A program made the position numbers and the translations under genes. From DASXHD01 sp038239005 (GTDB taxonomy: Bacteria > Myxococcota_A > Polyangia > Polyangiales > Polyangiaceae): DNA of 64,000 nucleotides. Each line of letters opens with the position of its first letter. The first letter of the stretch is position 1. The stretch spans positions 62,001 through 126,000 of the forward strand of contig JBBSFE010000004.1 of NCBI GenBank assembly GCA_038239005.1, written 5' to 3'. Shown piece by piece: positions 45,641-54,168 of the stretch. The notes under the pieces are model-generated. The model made no database searches, was not told the DNA's origin, and saw only the letters and a list, made by a program, of their open reading frames with translations.

Positions 45641-48600
45641 ATACAGCGGGAAATCGAACTGGCCATCGAGCGTCCACGGGCCGATGGAGTGGCTGATGAG
45701 ATCGTACTGCCACTTGTTGCATGACAAGTCGCAGTCGCTCCAGCCCATCGCGGTCTCGCCAGTCATGAAGACGCGCGTTCCACTTTTCTCGAACTCGCGA
45801 CGCACAGCGGTGCCGATGTTCATCACGGCGGCGTCGGGAACTTGCTTTACGGCGTCGACGCGGAACCCATCGAGGTCGAATGTGTCGAACCACCACACGG
45901 CATCGCTTTGCATTTGCTGGCTCGCGTCGGGGACGGTCCAGTCGATGTTCGGGAGATAGTTCGTGAACACGCAATCGAGGCGATGCGAATCCCAATCGCA
46001 GTTGTTCGTTCCGCAGATGCATCCTTCGTGAAACCAATCGGGATGCGCGGCGAGGTACTCGTGGTCTTGGTGTACGTGGTGCACGACGAAATCCATGAGC
46101 ACGCGCATGCCATGAGCGTGCGCGGATTTCACGACGCCTTGCAGTGCTGCTGCGCCGCCAAGACGCGGATCGACCTCGCGTCCTTTGATGGGCCAATAGC
46201 CGTGGTAACCGGTGACGAGGTCGACGCCGTCGGAGTCGAGATACGCGCCCTTCGGATTCGTGTTGAACGGCGTGAGCCACAGCGTGCGGATGCCGAGTTG
46301 ATCGAGCGAGCCGCTCTCGATCACTTGCTGGACGCCGGCGAGATCGCCGTTGTGAAAATCAGCGCGCGCATCGACGCTCGATGTTGGGCCGACGTCGTTC
46401 TTGGGATCCCCATTTTTCAGGCGGTCGGTGACCGCCATGTAGATGAGCGAGTCGCGCCAATCGAATGCGTCGTCCTCGATCCAAAAGACGAGGCGAAGCG
46501 GCTCCGCGGTGCGACCGAGGCGATCTTTGGCATTCACGAAGAGCGTGTACTTGCCGTTCGCGAGGCCCGCGAGGTCGATGTCGAGCGACGACGCCTTTGG
46601 CGTGTCGGAAAAATCTTTGCGGAGCGTCGTCGTGATGCTCGATGGGTCGAGCTGAGTCTGCGCCGCGCCGGGCACGAACGACACATGCGCCGCATAGTGG
46701 CCCAAGGTGATCGCTTGCGAAGCGAGCGCCAGCGACGGGAGATAACAATCCGACACGGTGACGCCCGAGTTCTCGATCGCGCCTGCGTATTTTCGCGTCG
46801 TCGAGAGCGGGTCGAGCTGCCACGTGCCGTCGACGATGAGCTTGTACGCGTACCAACCGGGTGCGAGCGGAACCTTCGCGGTGAACGTTCCGTTGTCGTT
46901 CGTCATGGCAACGCCCGGCGAAGAGAACGCGTTCCATTCCCCGGCGACGGACACGGTCGTTGCCGAGGTGCCCGATGGTGGCGTGTAGACGAACGTCGTC
47001 TCGCACGCGCCGCCGTCGACGTCGATCACGGGTGCGTCGGTGGGCGCGTCACCATTCGTTGATGCGTCGGTTCCCGTTCCGGCGTCGCTCGTGCTCGTGC
47101 CGCCGCCACAGCGCATCAGGAAGAACGCGAGAAACAAGAGCCATGAGGGCGAGCCGTCCCCGATCATGCAACCGCCCGACGAAGGGGCGCTCCCCGCGTC
47201 CGAATTGCTTGCATCTTGCATGGATCCTGCGTCGGGTGTCATGGCATCGGGGCCGGCGTCGCTCGGCTCGTCGGGCTCGGCTGCGAACGCGTCGCAGCTC
47301 GGCACGATGGGCGCGCCGCGATCGAGGAGCGAAAGGACGTAAGCGCCGGCTCCAAAGCCGACCATCGGCGCGGCGCCCGTGTAGTCAGCGGTGACGCGGT
47401 CGTGGAGCTCGGACAGGATGCCGAAGTTGTCGCTCGCTTGCGCAACGTTCCACGAAAAGAGATCCGCGCTCGGTTGCGCTTGCCCGCTCGCTTCGAGCGC
47501 GCGACCGACGCGCATGTCGACGAAGATCCATTCCGCCGAGTCGTAGACACCGCCGCCTTGGTTGCGCATGAAGCCGCGCCCGCTCGGTGGGACGAGCCCT
47601 GATTGAATCGAAGCGAGCGTCGCCTTGGCCGTGTGCTTCTTCGGATCGACGAGCCCAAAGCTCACGGCTTCGATCGCCGCCGCATCCAGCCAGGCCGTTC
47701 CTGCCCCGAGTGATTCGGTGGCTTGGGCGATCGTTCCGTCAGCGGCGCGCAGCCCGAGGATGGCGTCACGCGCTCTTTGTCCGGCGGCCAAATACTTCGA
47801 TGCGTCCGCCGTGTCGCCGAGCTTGGTTGCGAGATGCGCAGCGGCGCAGAGCCCACGCGCGGCAGCTGCGGTCGTATAAGCGAAGTGCTTTTGGTTTCCG
47901 TTCCAGTGCACTTCCCAAATGCTCGAGTCTGCGGCGATGAGGCCGCTCGTTTCTTGGAGCGACGCGAGCACGTCGGCGATCTTGGGCTGCACCGTAGGCC
48001 ACCACGTCGTCAGTGACGTCTTGTCGTTCGACGCATCGACGTACGCCTCGAGAGCCCACAAAAATAGGCCGAACCCATCAAACTCGACGTTGGGCCCGTT
48101 CGAGTCGACGTCGCTCCATTCGGCGCCGCCTCCGTAATATCGGACGACCGAAATCTGATACGGCGAGCCGACGTAGCTCTGATACGCGCCTCCTGCGAGC
48201 GGCGCACCGAGCTCGAACGCGAGCGCGCGTTTGGCTTCCGCCGTGTGGCCCGTGCGGGCGAGCGCGACGGTCGAGTACGCCATGTCGCGAACCCACGTGA
48301 TGTTCCACTGCCCCGGCGCGACGGCCGCGAGAATTTGTCCGTCACTCGCATCGCCCGCGTTCACTTGCGCCATGCGAAGCATCGCTTGCGATGTCGCGAA
48401 CAGCGATGACTCGAGCACGCTCGCACCCGAAGGCGCAGCGGACGACCAAGATTTCCAAGCCGCGATCTCGTCCGACAAAACTTGATCGGGCGCGCGCGAT
48501 GCGATGAACGTTCGCACCGCATCGACCGATGCTTGCGCGTCTGCGCCCGCATCGAGCACGGAGTACCAACCGGCGTACGCAGATGCGTTCGTTGCGATAT

Positions 48601-49324
48601 TGGAGAGCGAAAACTGATGGCCGCACACCGCGTCGGTCGTCGGGCTCGATGTGCCCGAATCGTTCGCGAGATCTTGCCCCGCAACGAGGCGTTGATACGG
48701 ATTGTTGGGCGTCGACCCGTGGAACGACGATGCGCCAATCGCGCCGTAACCAAACGCGACGCCGCTCGGGCCCCATTCGTAGAACGCATCGCGCGTCGCG
48801 TTCCACGCGATGCTCTCGCCATCGGCTCCGGGCGATGGTGCGCCGCTGCCAAGGTGATAGTTGTCGAGCGAGAACACGTCGACTGCGCCGGTGCCGCTCG
48901 TGCGCGTCACTTTCACGATCGTGAAGAGGGCACAGCGCGCGAGATTCATCGGCGCGAAATCCCATTCGTCGATCGTGAGCCCGAGCGTCGCGCGAACGAC
49001 GTGCACGATGCCCGTGCCCGAGACGTATTCGACGAGCGATGGCGTCACCGCACTGAGCCACGACCCCGAGGTCCCAACGCGAACGCCCGGGTAGGTGTCA
49101 TACGCAAAGTTGCGCGACTGCGCGCCTGGCGACGCGCTTTGATACGGATGCTCCAAGAAGAAATCGACCTTGTCCTGCGCTACATCGAAAGCGGCGGTGA
49201 TGCGCCCGTTCGACGTGGGAACGAAGGGCGTCGACTGATGCGGCTCGGCGAGCGCGAATGCAGAAGGCGCGGCAAGAACCGCAAGGAGGAGTGCGTAGGT
49301 CTTCAGGGCAAGCGCGCTTACCAT
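45596..49324 (-). CDS. GH15 glucoamylase-like domain fused in frame to a GH13 amylase (frameshifted at its end)
   Basis: From ATG 49324 the frame encodes 1242 residues. It opens with a signal peptide (MVSALALKTYALLLAVLAAPSAFA). Residues to about 690 are GH15-like, with WNITWVRDMAYSTVALARTGH, FDGFGLFLWALEAYVD and SIWEVHWNG plus HFAYTTAAAARGLCAAA. An Asp/Ser-rich linker leads to SSGGCMIGDGSPSWLLFLAFFLMRC, which reads both as a MYXO-CTERM-like sorting tail and as an N-terminal lipoprotein signal (ATG 47167). Then come an Asp/Thr spacer, a CBM48-like domain (VSVAGEWNAFSSPGV; APGWYAYKLIVDG), and a GH13 barrel with LMDFVVHHVH, GFRVDAVKQ and FMTGETAMG. The frame stops early at 45596; the rest lies in another frame. 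Two genes may be fused here. An alternative start is ATG 49360. Confidence 0.75.
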   Translation of the reverse strand: MVSALALKTYALLLAVLAAPSAFALAEPHQSTPFVPTSNGRITAAFDVAQDKVDFFLEHPYQSASPGAQSRNFAYDTYPGVRVGTSGSWLSAVTPSLVEYVSGTGIVHVVRATLGLTIDEWDFAPMNLARCALFTIVKVTRTSGTGAVDVFSLDNYHLGSGAPSPGADGESIAWNATRDAFYEWGPSGVAFGYGAIGASSFHGSTPNNPYQRLVAGQDLANDSGTSSPTTDAVCGHQFSLSNIATNASAYAGWYSVLDAGADAQASVDAVRTFIASRAPDQVLSDEIAAWKSWSSAAPSGASVLESSLFATSQAMLRMAQVNAGDASDGQILAAVAPGQWNITWVRDMAYSTVALARTGHTAEAKRALAFELGAPLAGGAYQSYVGSPYQISVVRYYGGGAEWSDVDSNGPNVEFDGFGLFLWALEAYVDASNDKTSLTTWWPTVQPKIADVLASLQETSGLIAADSSIWEVHWNGNQKHFAYTTAAAARGLCAAAHLATKLGDTADASKYLAAGQRARDAILGLRAADGTIAQATESLGAGTAWLDAAAIEAVSFGLVDPKKHTAKATLASIQSGLVPPSGRGFMRNQGGGVYDSAEWIFVDMRVGRALEASGQAQPSADLFSWNVAQASDNFGILSELHDRVTADYTGAAPMVGFGAGAYVLSLLDRGAPIVPSCDAFAAEPDEPSDAGPDAMTPDAGSMQDASNSDAGSAPSSGGCMIGDGSPSWLLFLAFFLMRCGGGTSTSDAGTGTDASTNGDAPTDAPVIDVDGGACETTFVYTPPSGTSATTVSVAGEWNAFSSPGVAMTNDNGTFTAKVPLAPGWYAYKLIVDGTWQLDPLSTTRKYAGAIENSGVTVSDCYLPSLALASQAITLGHYAAHVSFVPGAAQTQLDPSSITTTLRKDFSDTPKASSLDIDLAGLANGKYTLFVNAKDRLGRTAEPLRLVFWIEDDAFDWRDSLIYMAVTDRLKNGDPKNDVGPTSSVDARADFHNGDLAGVQQVIESGSLDQLGIRTLWLTPFNTNPKGAYLDSDGVDLVTGYHGYWPIKGREVDPRLGGAAALQGVVKSAHAHGMRVLMDFVVHHVHQDHEYLAAHPDWFHEGCICGTNNCDWDSHRLDCVFTNYLPNIDWTVPDASQQMQSDAVWWFDTFDLDGFRVDAVKQVPDAAVMNIGTAVRREFEKSGTRVFMTGETAMGWSDCDLSCNKWQYDLISHSIGPWTLDGQFDFPLYYAVPMQVSRATHTG

Positions 49325-49358
49325 TTGTCCATGGCGGCGCCATCCAAAAAAGTAACTC

Positions 49359-49685
49359 ATGTCTGAGTCACGCTTTTTGATCCTCGGGTTTCTCGCTGTT
49401 TTTGCAGCGTGCGGCGGCGCGGCCACGCAGCCGACGGTCGTCGTCCACACGGCCGGCGAGATGTGCACCGACATGCCGCCGGGAGGCCAAGACGTCTACG
49501 AATCGGTTGCGGCCAAAGCACGCTGCGATCACCCGGACATGGTCGCGGACCCCGACGGGTACGCCGTTCGCCGCATTCCCTCGCGTGGCTCCGCGCGTTT
49601 CGTCATCGACGACAAGAAAACGGGCAAATCATTTTGTTGTTACGAGGTCGACGCCACGACCGGGATGGTCTCGCTCCGAAACTGA
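49359..49685 (+). CDS. Small lipoprotein
   Basis: The 108-residue protein begins MSESRFLILGFLAVFAACGG, a lipoprotein signal with lipobox FAAC (Cys18). The mature part has four further cysteines (MCTD, RCDH, FCCYE) and a compact ending RFVIDDKKTGKSFCCYEVDATTG. No known domain is recognised. The start codon overlaps, on the opposite strand, the alternative ATG of the GH15 gene. It ends 19 bases before the channel-like gene and is likely co-transcribed with it, so it may be an accessory subunit at the membrane; that is only an inference from position. Confidence 0.65.
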   Translation: MSESRFLILGFLAVFAACGGAATQPTVVVHTAGEMCTDMPPGGQDVYESVAAKARCDHPDMVADPDGYAVRRIPSRGSARFVIDDKKTGKSFCCYEVDATTGMVSLRN

Positions 49686-49704
49686 GGAATGGTACCGTGG
49701 GCAC

Positions 49705-50979
49705 GTGGAGCTCACGCCCGAGGAGAACACCAAGTTCGAGCGACGCTTGTCCCGCGCGATCATGGTCGTGCTCGTGGTCGTCGGTGTCGTCGGGCTCTCG
49801 ATGGCGTTCATGCCGCGGCAATTCGAGATGGGGCGCGCGCTCGTCATCGCTACGCTCGTCAGCGCTGCGCTTCGGCCGTGGCGACTCGGTCGCGTTGCGC
49901 TGTGGGCGTGCTCGGTGACGTACTTCGCGGCGTTCGTCGGCGTCACCGCGTGGAGCGCACACGCAACGATGAGCGCACACGGCATGCACGCGAAACTCGG
50001 CAACCAGATGTTCACGGGCGCCGAAGTCGAGACGTACCTCGCGACCAAAGGCGTCACGCCGAAAAAATCGCTCTTCGTTCGCACGGGCCTCTATCTCACG
50101 CACATGGAGTTCTCGAGCGCGAACAACGTCGCCGTGAGCGGATACGTGTGGCAGGTCTACCCGCCGGGCACACCGAAGGAGCTCCAGAAGGGCGTCGTCT
50201 TTCCCGAGGCCGTCAACGGCGGCTACGAGAACATGCAGCCGGCGTATGACGTCACCAAACCGGACGGCACACAAATCCTCGGTTGGCACTTCGACCTGAA
50301 TTTTCGCCAGCGCTTCGACTACGCGAAGTACCCATTCGATCAACAAGACGTGTGGATTCGCATGTGGCACCGCGACTTCGAGCAAGGCGCGATCCTCGTT
50401 CCCGATTTCGTCGGCTACCCGCCGTGGGTTCCGTCGGACACGATCGGGCTCGAAAAGCAATTCGTCTACAATGGCTGGAGCCCCGTCTTCACGGGCTTCG
50501 GGTATCTCGAAAATACCTACGCGAGCACGTTCGGATTCGGTGACTACACGCCGAAACCGCCATTTCCGGAGCTTGTCTACACGACGAGCCTCCGGCGCCT
50601 TTCCACCGCGCCATTCGTGAACCACGTGATGCCGCTGATGGTGACGTACGTGCTGACGTTCGCGATCTTGCTCTTCATGGTCAAAGATGACGAGCGCTCC
50701 TTCAACATTTTGTCCGCGCTCACCGGTTTGTTTTTTCTGACGCTGCTCAATCACCAACAGATCAACACGGTCGCGTCGGCTGATGGCGTGTCGTTTCTCG
50801 GCCTCGCATCTGGCATCATGTACGTGAGCTTTTTTGGTGTCGCCGCGAATGGGCTCGCGGTCGCGCGCGCGGAGGTCCCATTTTTGGAGTGGCGCCACAA
50901 CATGCTCACGAAGCTCATGTTCTTGCCCGTGACGTCGTTCATCCTCGCGATCGTGTCCGCACGCATTCTCCAGCGCTAG
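49705..50979 (+). CDS. Pentameric ligand-gated ion channel-like membrane protein
   Basis: The 424-residue protein has three N-terminal hydrophobic spans (about 18-36, 45-58, 64-84), a soluble domain (about 95-300) and four C-terminal spans (about 305-326, 333-348, 362-388, 399-420). The soluble domain contains VRTGLYLTHMEFSSANNVAVSGYVWQVY and FDYAKYPFDQQDVWIRMWHRD, which recall the beta-strands and the YPFDxQ motif (Cys-loop position, without the cysteines) of bacterial pentameric channels such as GLIC and ELIC. The four terminal spans match M1-M4. The additional N-terminal spans are not standard. GTG 49705 is the likely start, since upstream codons overlap the lipoprotein gene. The channel assignment is inferred from motifs and topology only. 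Confidence 0.55.
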   Translation: MELTPEENTKFERRLSRAIMVVLVVVGVVGLSMAFMPRQFEMGRALVIATLVSAALRPWRLGRVALWACSVTYFAAFVGVTAWSAHATMSAHGMHAKLGNQMFTGAEVETYLATKGVTPKKSLFVRTGLYLTHMEFSSANNVAVSGYVWQVYPPGTPKELQKGVVFPEAVNGGYENMQPAYDVTKPDGTQILGWHFDLNFRQRFDYAKYPFDQQDVWIRMWHRDFEQGAILVPDFVGYPPWVPSDTIGLEKQFVYNGWSPVFTGFGYLENTYASTFGFGDYTPKPPFPELVYTTSLRRLSTAPFVNHVMPLMVTYVLTFAILLFMVKDDERSFNILSALTGLFFLTLLNHQQINTVASADGVSFLGLASGIMYVSFFGVAANGLAVARAEVPFLEWRHNMLTKLMFLPVTSFILAIVSARILQR

Positions 50980-52748
50980 CGAAACGGCCCCGCGGCGACG
51001 ATGCCACGGAGCGATCGCAAGACGAACGCCATCGATTCGAGGCGCGGAAGAAGCGTCGCGGGATCGGCCGTCGTCGTCGGTAGGAAAAGCGCGAGCTCCT
51101 CTTCGTTGGCGCGGAAACCCTCGATCGCGAGGAGCGTGCGGAGCGCTTCGCGTGCTGTCGCCGAGAGCGTGGCGTCTTCGACCGATGGCGCTCGTGAGAG
51201 CGGCGGCTCGATGGGCGCGCGTACGATCGTGCCGATGGGCTCGAGGTCGCGGGGCTCCCACAGCGTGCCGATCGAGAAGCGAAAACCCTGAAGCGTGGCG
51301 TCGTGAATCCACACGCGGCCCGGCTCGAAGCGACCGCCGAGCTCGGAGGCAAACGCACGCCACGCATCGACGTGCGCTGCCATTGCGGCCGGCGGCGGGA
51401 TGCGCCCGACGGCCGCTTCGATGAGCTCGAGTAACCGCAATGCCGAGCGCGCGACGGTCTCGAGCGTCGACGGTGCCGAAGCCGCACCTGCAACGCGCAC
51501 GTGTGCGAGATCATCGTCGAGCTGAGCCTCGGTTGCCGTTTCGAGGTGCGCGATGAATGCATCGTCGAAGAACGCTGCGAGTTGGGCGTCCTCGCGGCCC
51601 ACGATCGTGAAACGCTTGGTGCGCGGCGACCACTTGCCAAGCACGGCAATCGCATCAAATAGGCCTTTTTCCGTCAAATGAACGTCGAGGCCGAGATGCG
51701 GGTACCGATAGTGCGCAACGATACCGAGCGTGCCTTCGAACGCTTCGCGCGCGAGCTTGAGCGACACCGGGCCGCGCGAGGCCAGCATCGATGCGTCGCC
51801 GTCGTCGTAGGTCATGCCCACGCGCTGCGCGACGATCGCCCAAAGACGACCGAGCCGCTGGCGACCCACGGGGAGTCCGCGTTGCGAACGAGGTGGGCGC
51901 TCTTCGTCGGGTGCGACGCGCATGACGTCGAGCGGAACGGTGAGCACGACATCGGCGCCCAGGATGACGTCGACACGCACTTCGAACTGCCACTTGAGCG
52001 CGAAGATGCGCGCATCGATCGACGGCCACATTTCTTTCGGGAGTGCGAATCGAAACGGATAGCTCTCACCCTCGAGCGGCGCGCCCGACACGAGCGTTGC
52101 TGCGTGCCGCACGACGACGTTCACCGTGCGAACTGGCTGGCGTGTTTGCTCGTAAGCGACGAACGCGACGTTGACGCGACGGATGCGTTTGCCTTTGATG
52201 TTCGCGAACGACACCTCGCCGCGGAGAATGTCGCCCGGAACGATCTCGGTCGTGTCGAGTGCTGCCTCGATGTAGATGTGATTCGCAGTTGGCCCGGCGA
52301 CCTCGGTCGCAACGAGCGCGCTCGGGCTTCCGCGAAGCGAACGCGTCGGTGCGCCGACTTGAAGCGCGAAGACCGCGCGGCGATCGATCCAATACGGAAT
52401 GACGACGCGCACCTCGAGATGATACGAAACGCGGCACCAACCGCGTGAGGGCACGTAGCTCGGCGGAACGTCGGGCGCGATCGCGAAACCGATGCGGTGC
52501 CGATGCTCGCCCTTCACGAGCGTGCCGGGCGTCCATCGATACGTTTGCGGCTGCATCAGCGCGAGATTCGAGGTCGCGCTCGTCTTGCCTTGCGGGATCG
52601 CAGTTGTAGCTTGGCCGGTGAGCGTGACGTCGACGTGCTCGGTGGGCGTCTCCGAGCGGCTGCTCAGAATGACATCGGCTTCGAACTGCCCGCCCGGCTC
52701 GAGTGGCGAGCGACTGACGAGCAAGCGAACGAGCGGGCGACTTCGCAC
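50976..52748 (-). CDS. Arrestin-fold protein, Spo0M-like, with a long C-terminal extension
   Basis: The 590-residue protein has two arrestin-type beta-sandwich halves in its first 270 residues: LEPGGQFEADVILSSRSETPTEHVDVTLTGQA and IYIEAALDTTEIVPGDILRGEVSFANIKGKRIRRVNVAFVAYEQTRQP, the second a typical arrestin/Spo0M pattern, with WPSIDARIFALKWQFEVRVDVILGADVV closing it. The remaining 300 residues are mostly helical and without known motifs. Bacterial members such as Spo0M affect sporulation and cell division by unknown means; eukaryotic arrestins bind membrane receptors. The start is GTG 52748. It is convergent with the channel-like gene, overlapping it by four bases, so there is no shared operon. 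Confidence 0.7.
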   Translation of the reverse strand: MRSRPLVRLLVSRSPLEPGGQFEADVILSSRSETPTEHVDVTLTGQATTAIPQGKTSATSNLALMQPQTYRWTPGTLVKGEHRHRIGFAIAPDVPPSYVPSRGWCRVSYHLEVRVVIPYWIDRRAVFALQVGAPTRSLRGSPSALVATEVAGPTANHIYIEAALDTTEIVPGDILRGEVSFANIKGKRIRRVNVAFVAYEQTRQPVRTVNVVVRHAATLVSGAPLEGESYPFRFALPKEMWPSIDARIFALKWQFEVRVDVILGADVVLTVPLDVMRVAPDEERPPRSQRGLPVGRQRLGRLWAIVAQRVGMTYDDGDASMLASRGPVSLKLAREAFEGTLGIVAHYRYPHLGLDVHLTEKGLFDAIAVLGKWSPRTKRFTIVGREDAQLAAFFDDAFIAHLETATEAQLDDDLAHVRVAGAASAPSTLETVARSALRLLELIEAAVGRIPPPAAMAAHVDAWRAFASELGGRFEPGRVWIHDATLQGFRFSIGTLWEPRDLEPIGTIVRAPIEPPLSRAPSVEDATLSATAREALRTLLAIEGFRANEEELALFLPTTTADPATLLPRLESMAFVLRSLRGIVAAGPFR

Positions 52749-52761
52749 GCGCCAATCATAC

Positions 52762-54087
52762 TCAACGTCCGATGGTGGCGACGTCCGTGTAAAGGCCCGA
52801 CGAGGAGTTTCCGAACCCGCAGCTCACCGCACCCGCGACGCTGTCGTAGAAACCGAAATCGCTCGAGCGAAGCGGTGGTTCGCTATCGCGCTTGATGAGC
52901 GACCAGCCTTCGTGGCCCGCGCGCATGTCGAGCCCCCAAAGACCGACCTCGGTGGTCATCTCGTCGGCGGTGCCGCCGAACACGTAGAGCGAAGGCCCGC
53001 GCGGATCGACGACGAAGCATCCGTTGCGGCGGCCGGGTGCGTGATTGGGCTCGGTGCCGTCGAGCACTTGCGACCACACGGGCGGCGACTGACGAAGATC
53101 GAGCGCCCATGTGTCTTGCGCCGCGTTGACCGGATCGGCGCCTTTCGGATTTTGCGCGCCGCTATAGACGATGAAACGACCAGCCACCTCGTCGGTCCCG
53201 AAAAAGAATCCGTAACGCGCGGAGGGGCCGGCGCCGTTGACGCGCGTCCACGTTGCCGAATCGCCCGTGATTTGCGCGGTCCACGTGTCGGATAGTGCAG
53301 ACGACGCGCCACTACTGATGCCACCGAACACGACGAAGGTCGCCGTCTTCGGATCGTAGCCAAACCCGTGGAGCTCACGCGCTTGCGGAGCCGACGTCTG
53401 CGTGAGCTTTTTGAAGACGAGAGCGCCGCCGCCGTAGTCGACGCGATAGAGATCGTTCGTGTCGGTGGTGCCGCCGGTGGTGTAGCCGCCGAAGAGGTAC
53501 GCCGTCGTTGTGCCGGGCATGCGCACCGCGCGCGCGGATGCGGTCGGCGGAAAGGCATCGCCCGTCGGTGTGACGGCGGTCCACGTTCCCGCGCCGAGAT
53601 CGAGCTTCCAGAAATCGGCAAGCGCGGTGCCTTGTGGCGAGTATCCGCTGCCGCCGATGAGCATTGCGGAGCGTGCGGCTTCGTCGATCAAGAACGTGCC
53701 GTGCTCGCGCGCAATCGGCCCGGCGCTGCCCGTCCACTTCAGATCATTTTTCCACGCAATCGGATCGATGGTGATCGGAACCGTGTAGTCCGCCGTTTGC
53801 CCGCGGCCATCGTCGAGCGCGACCGTCAGCGTGTCTGCTGCGGGTGCATCGAACGACGCATGCAGCGTCGCCGACGTCGAATCGGATTCTTCTTCGATCG
53901 CTCCAACGTGAATCGCTTCCGTGATGGGATCACCATCAGCATCGGAAAACGCGAACGGAATGATTTGCGTCTCCCCTTGAACGAGGTGGATGGATGCAGG
54001 CGCGCCCGTCCACATGGGCGGGGCGTCGGACGCGCAGGCGAAAAGGATGCACAGGGCGAGTCGTTTCACGGTTCGAGCGAGGAGCAA
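52762..54087 (-). CDS. Kelch-type beta-propeller lipoprotein
   Basis: The 441-residue protein begins with a lipoprotein signal (RLALCILFACAS; the ATG at 54087 or GTG at 54069 as start). Residues about 35-110 form an Ig/cadherin-like domain (FSDADGDPITEAIHVG; TADYTVPITIDP). After it come Kelch repeats, with the typical GG doublet after a hydrophobic strand and a W near the end: AMLIGGSGYSPQG...WKLDLGAGTWTAV, AYLFGGYTTGGTTDTNDLYRVD, FVVFGGISSGASSALSDTW, FIVYSGAQNPKG...WALDL, LYVFGGTADEMTTEVGLWGLD. Six to seven blades fit. It lies 13 bases upstream of the arrestin-like gene on the same strand. Confidence 0.8.
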   Translation of the reverse strand: MLLARTVKRLALCILFACASDAPPMWTGAPASIHLVQGETQIIPFAFSDADGDPITEAIHVGAIEEESDSTSATLHASFDAPAADTLTVALDDGRGQTADYTVPITIDPIAWKNDLKWTGSAGPIAREHGTFLIDEAARSAMLIGGSGYSPQGTALADFWKLDLGAGTWTAVTPTGDAFPPTASARAVRMPGTTTAYLFGGYTTGGTTDTNDLYRVDYGGGALVFKKLTQTSAPQARELHGFGYDPKTATFVVFGGISSGASSALSDTWTAQITGDSATWTRVNGAGPSARYGFFFGTDEVAGRFIVYSGAQNPKGADPVNAAQDTWALDLRQSPPVWSQVLDGTEPNHAPGRRNGCFVVDPRGPSLYVFGGTADEMTTEVGLWGLDMRAGHEGWSLIKRDSEPPLRSSDFGFYDSVAGAVSCGFGNSSSGLYTDVATIGR

Positions 54088-54168
54088 TGGGTGTGCCGTC
54101 CATCAAACCGCCTATTTTGCGCTGCTGGAAGTGAGATCGTTAGGGTCCTAACTGTTATGCTCGGGCGC

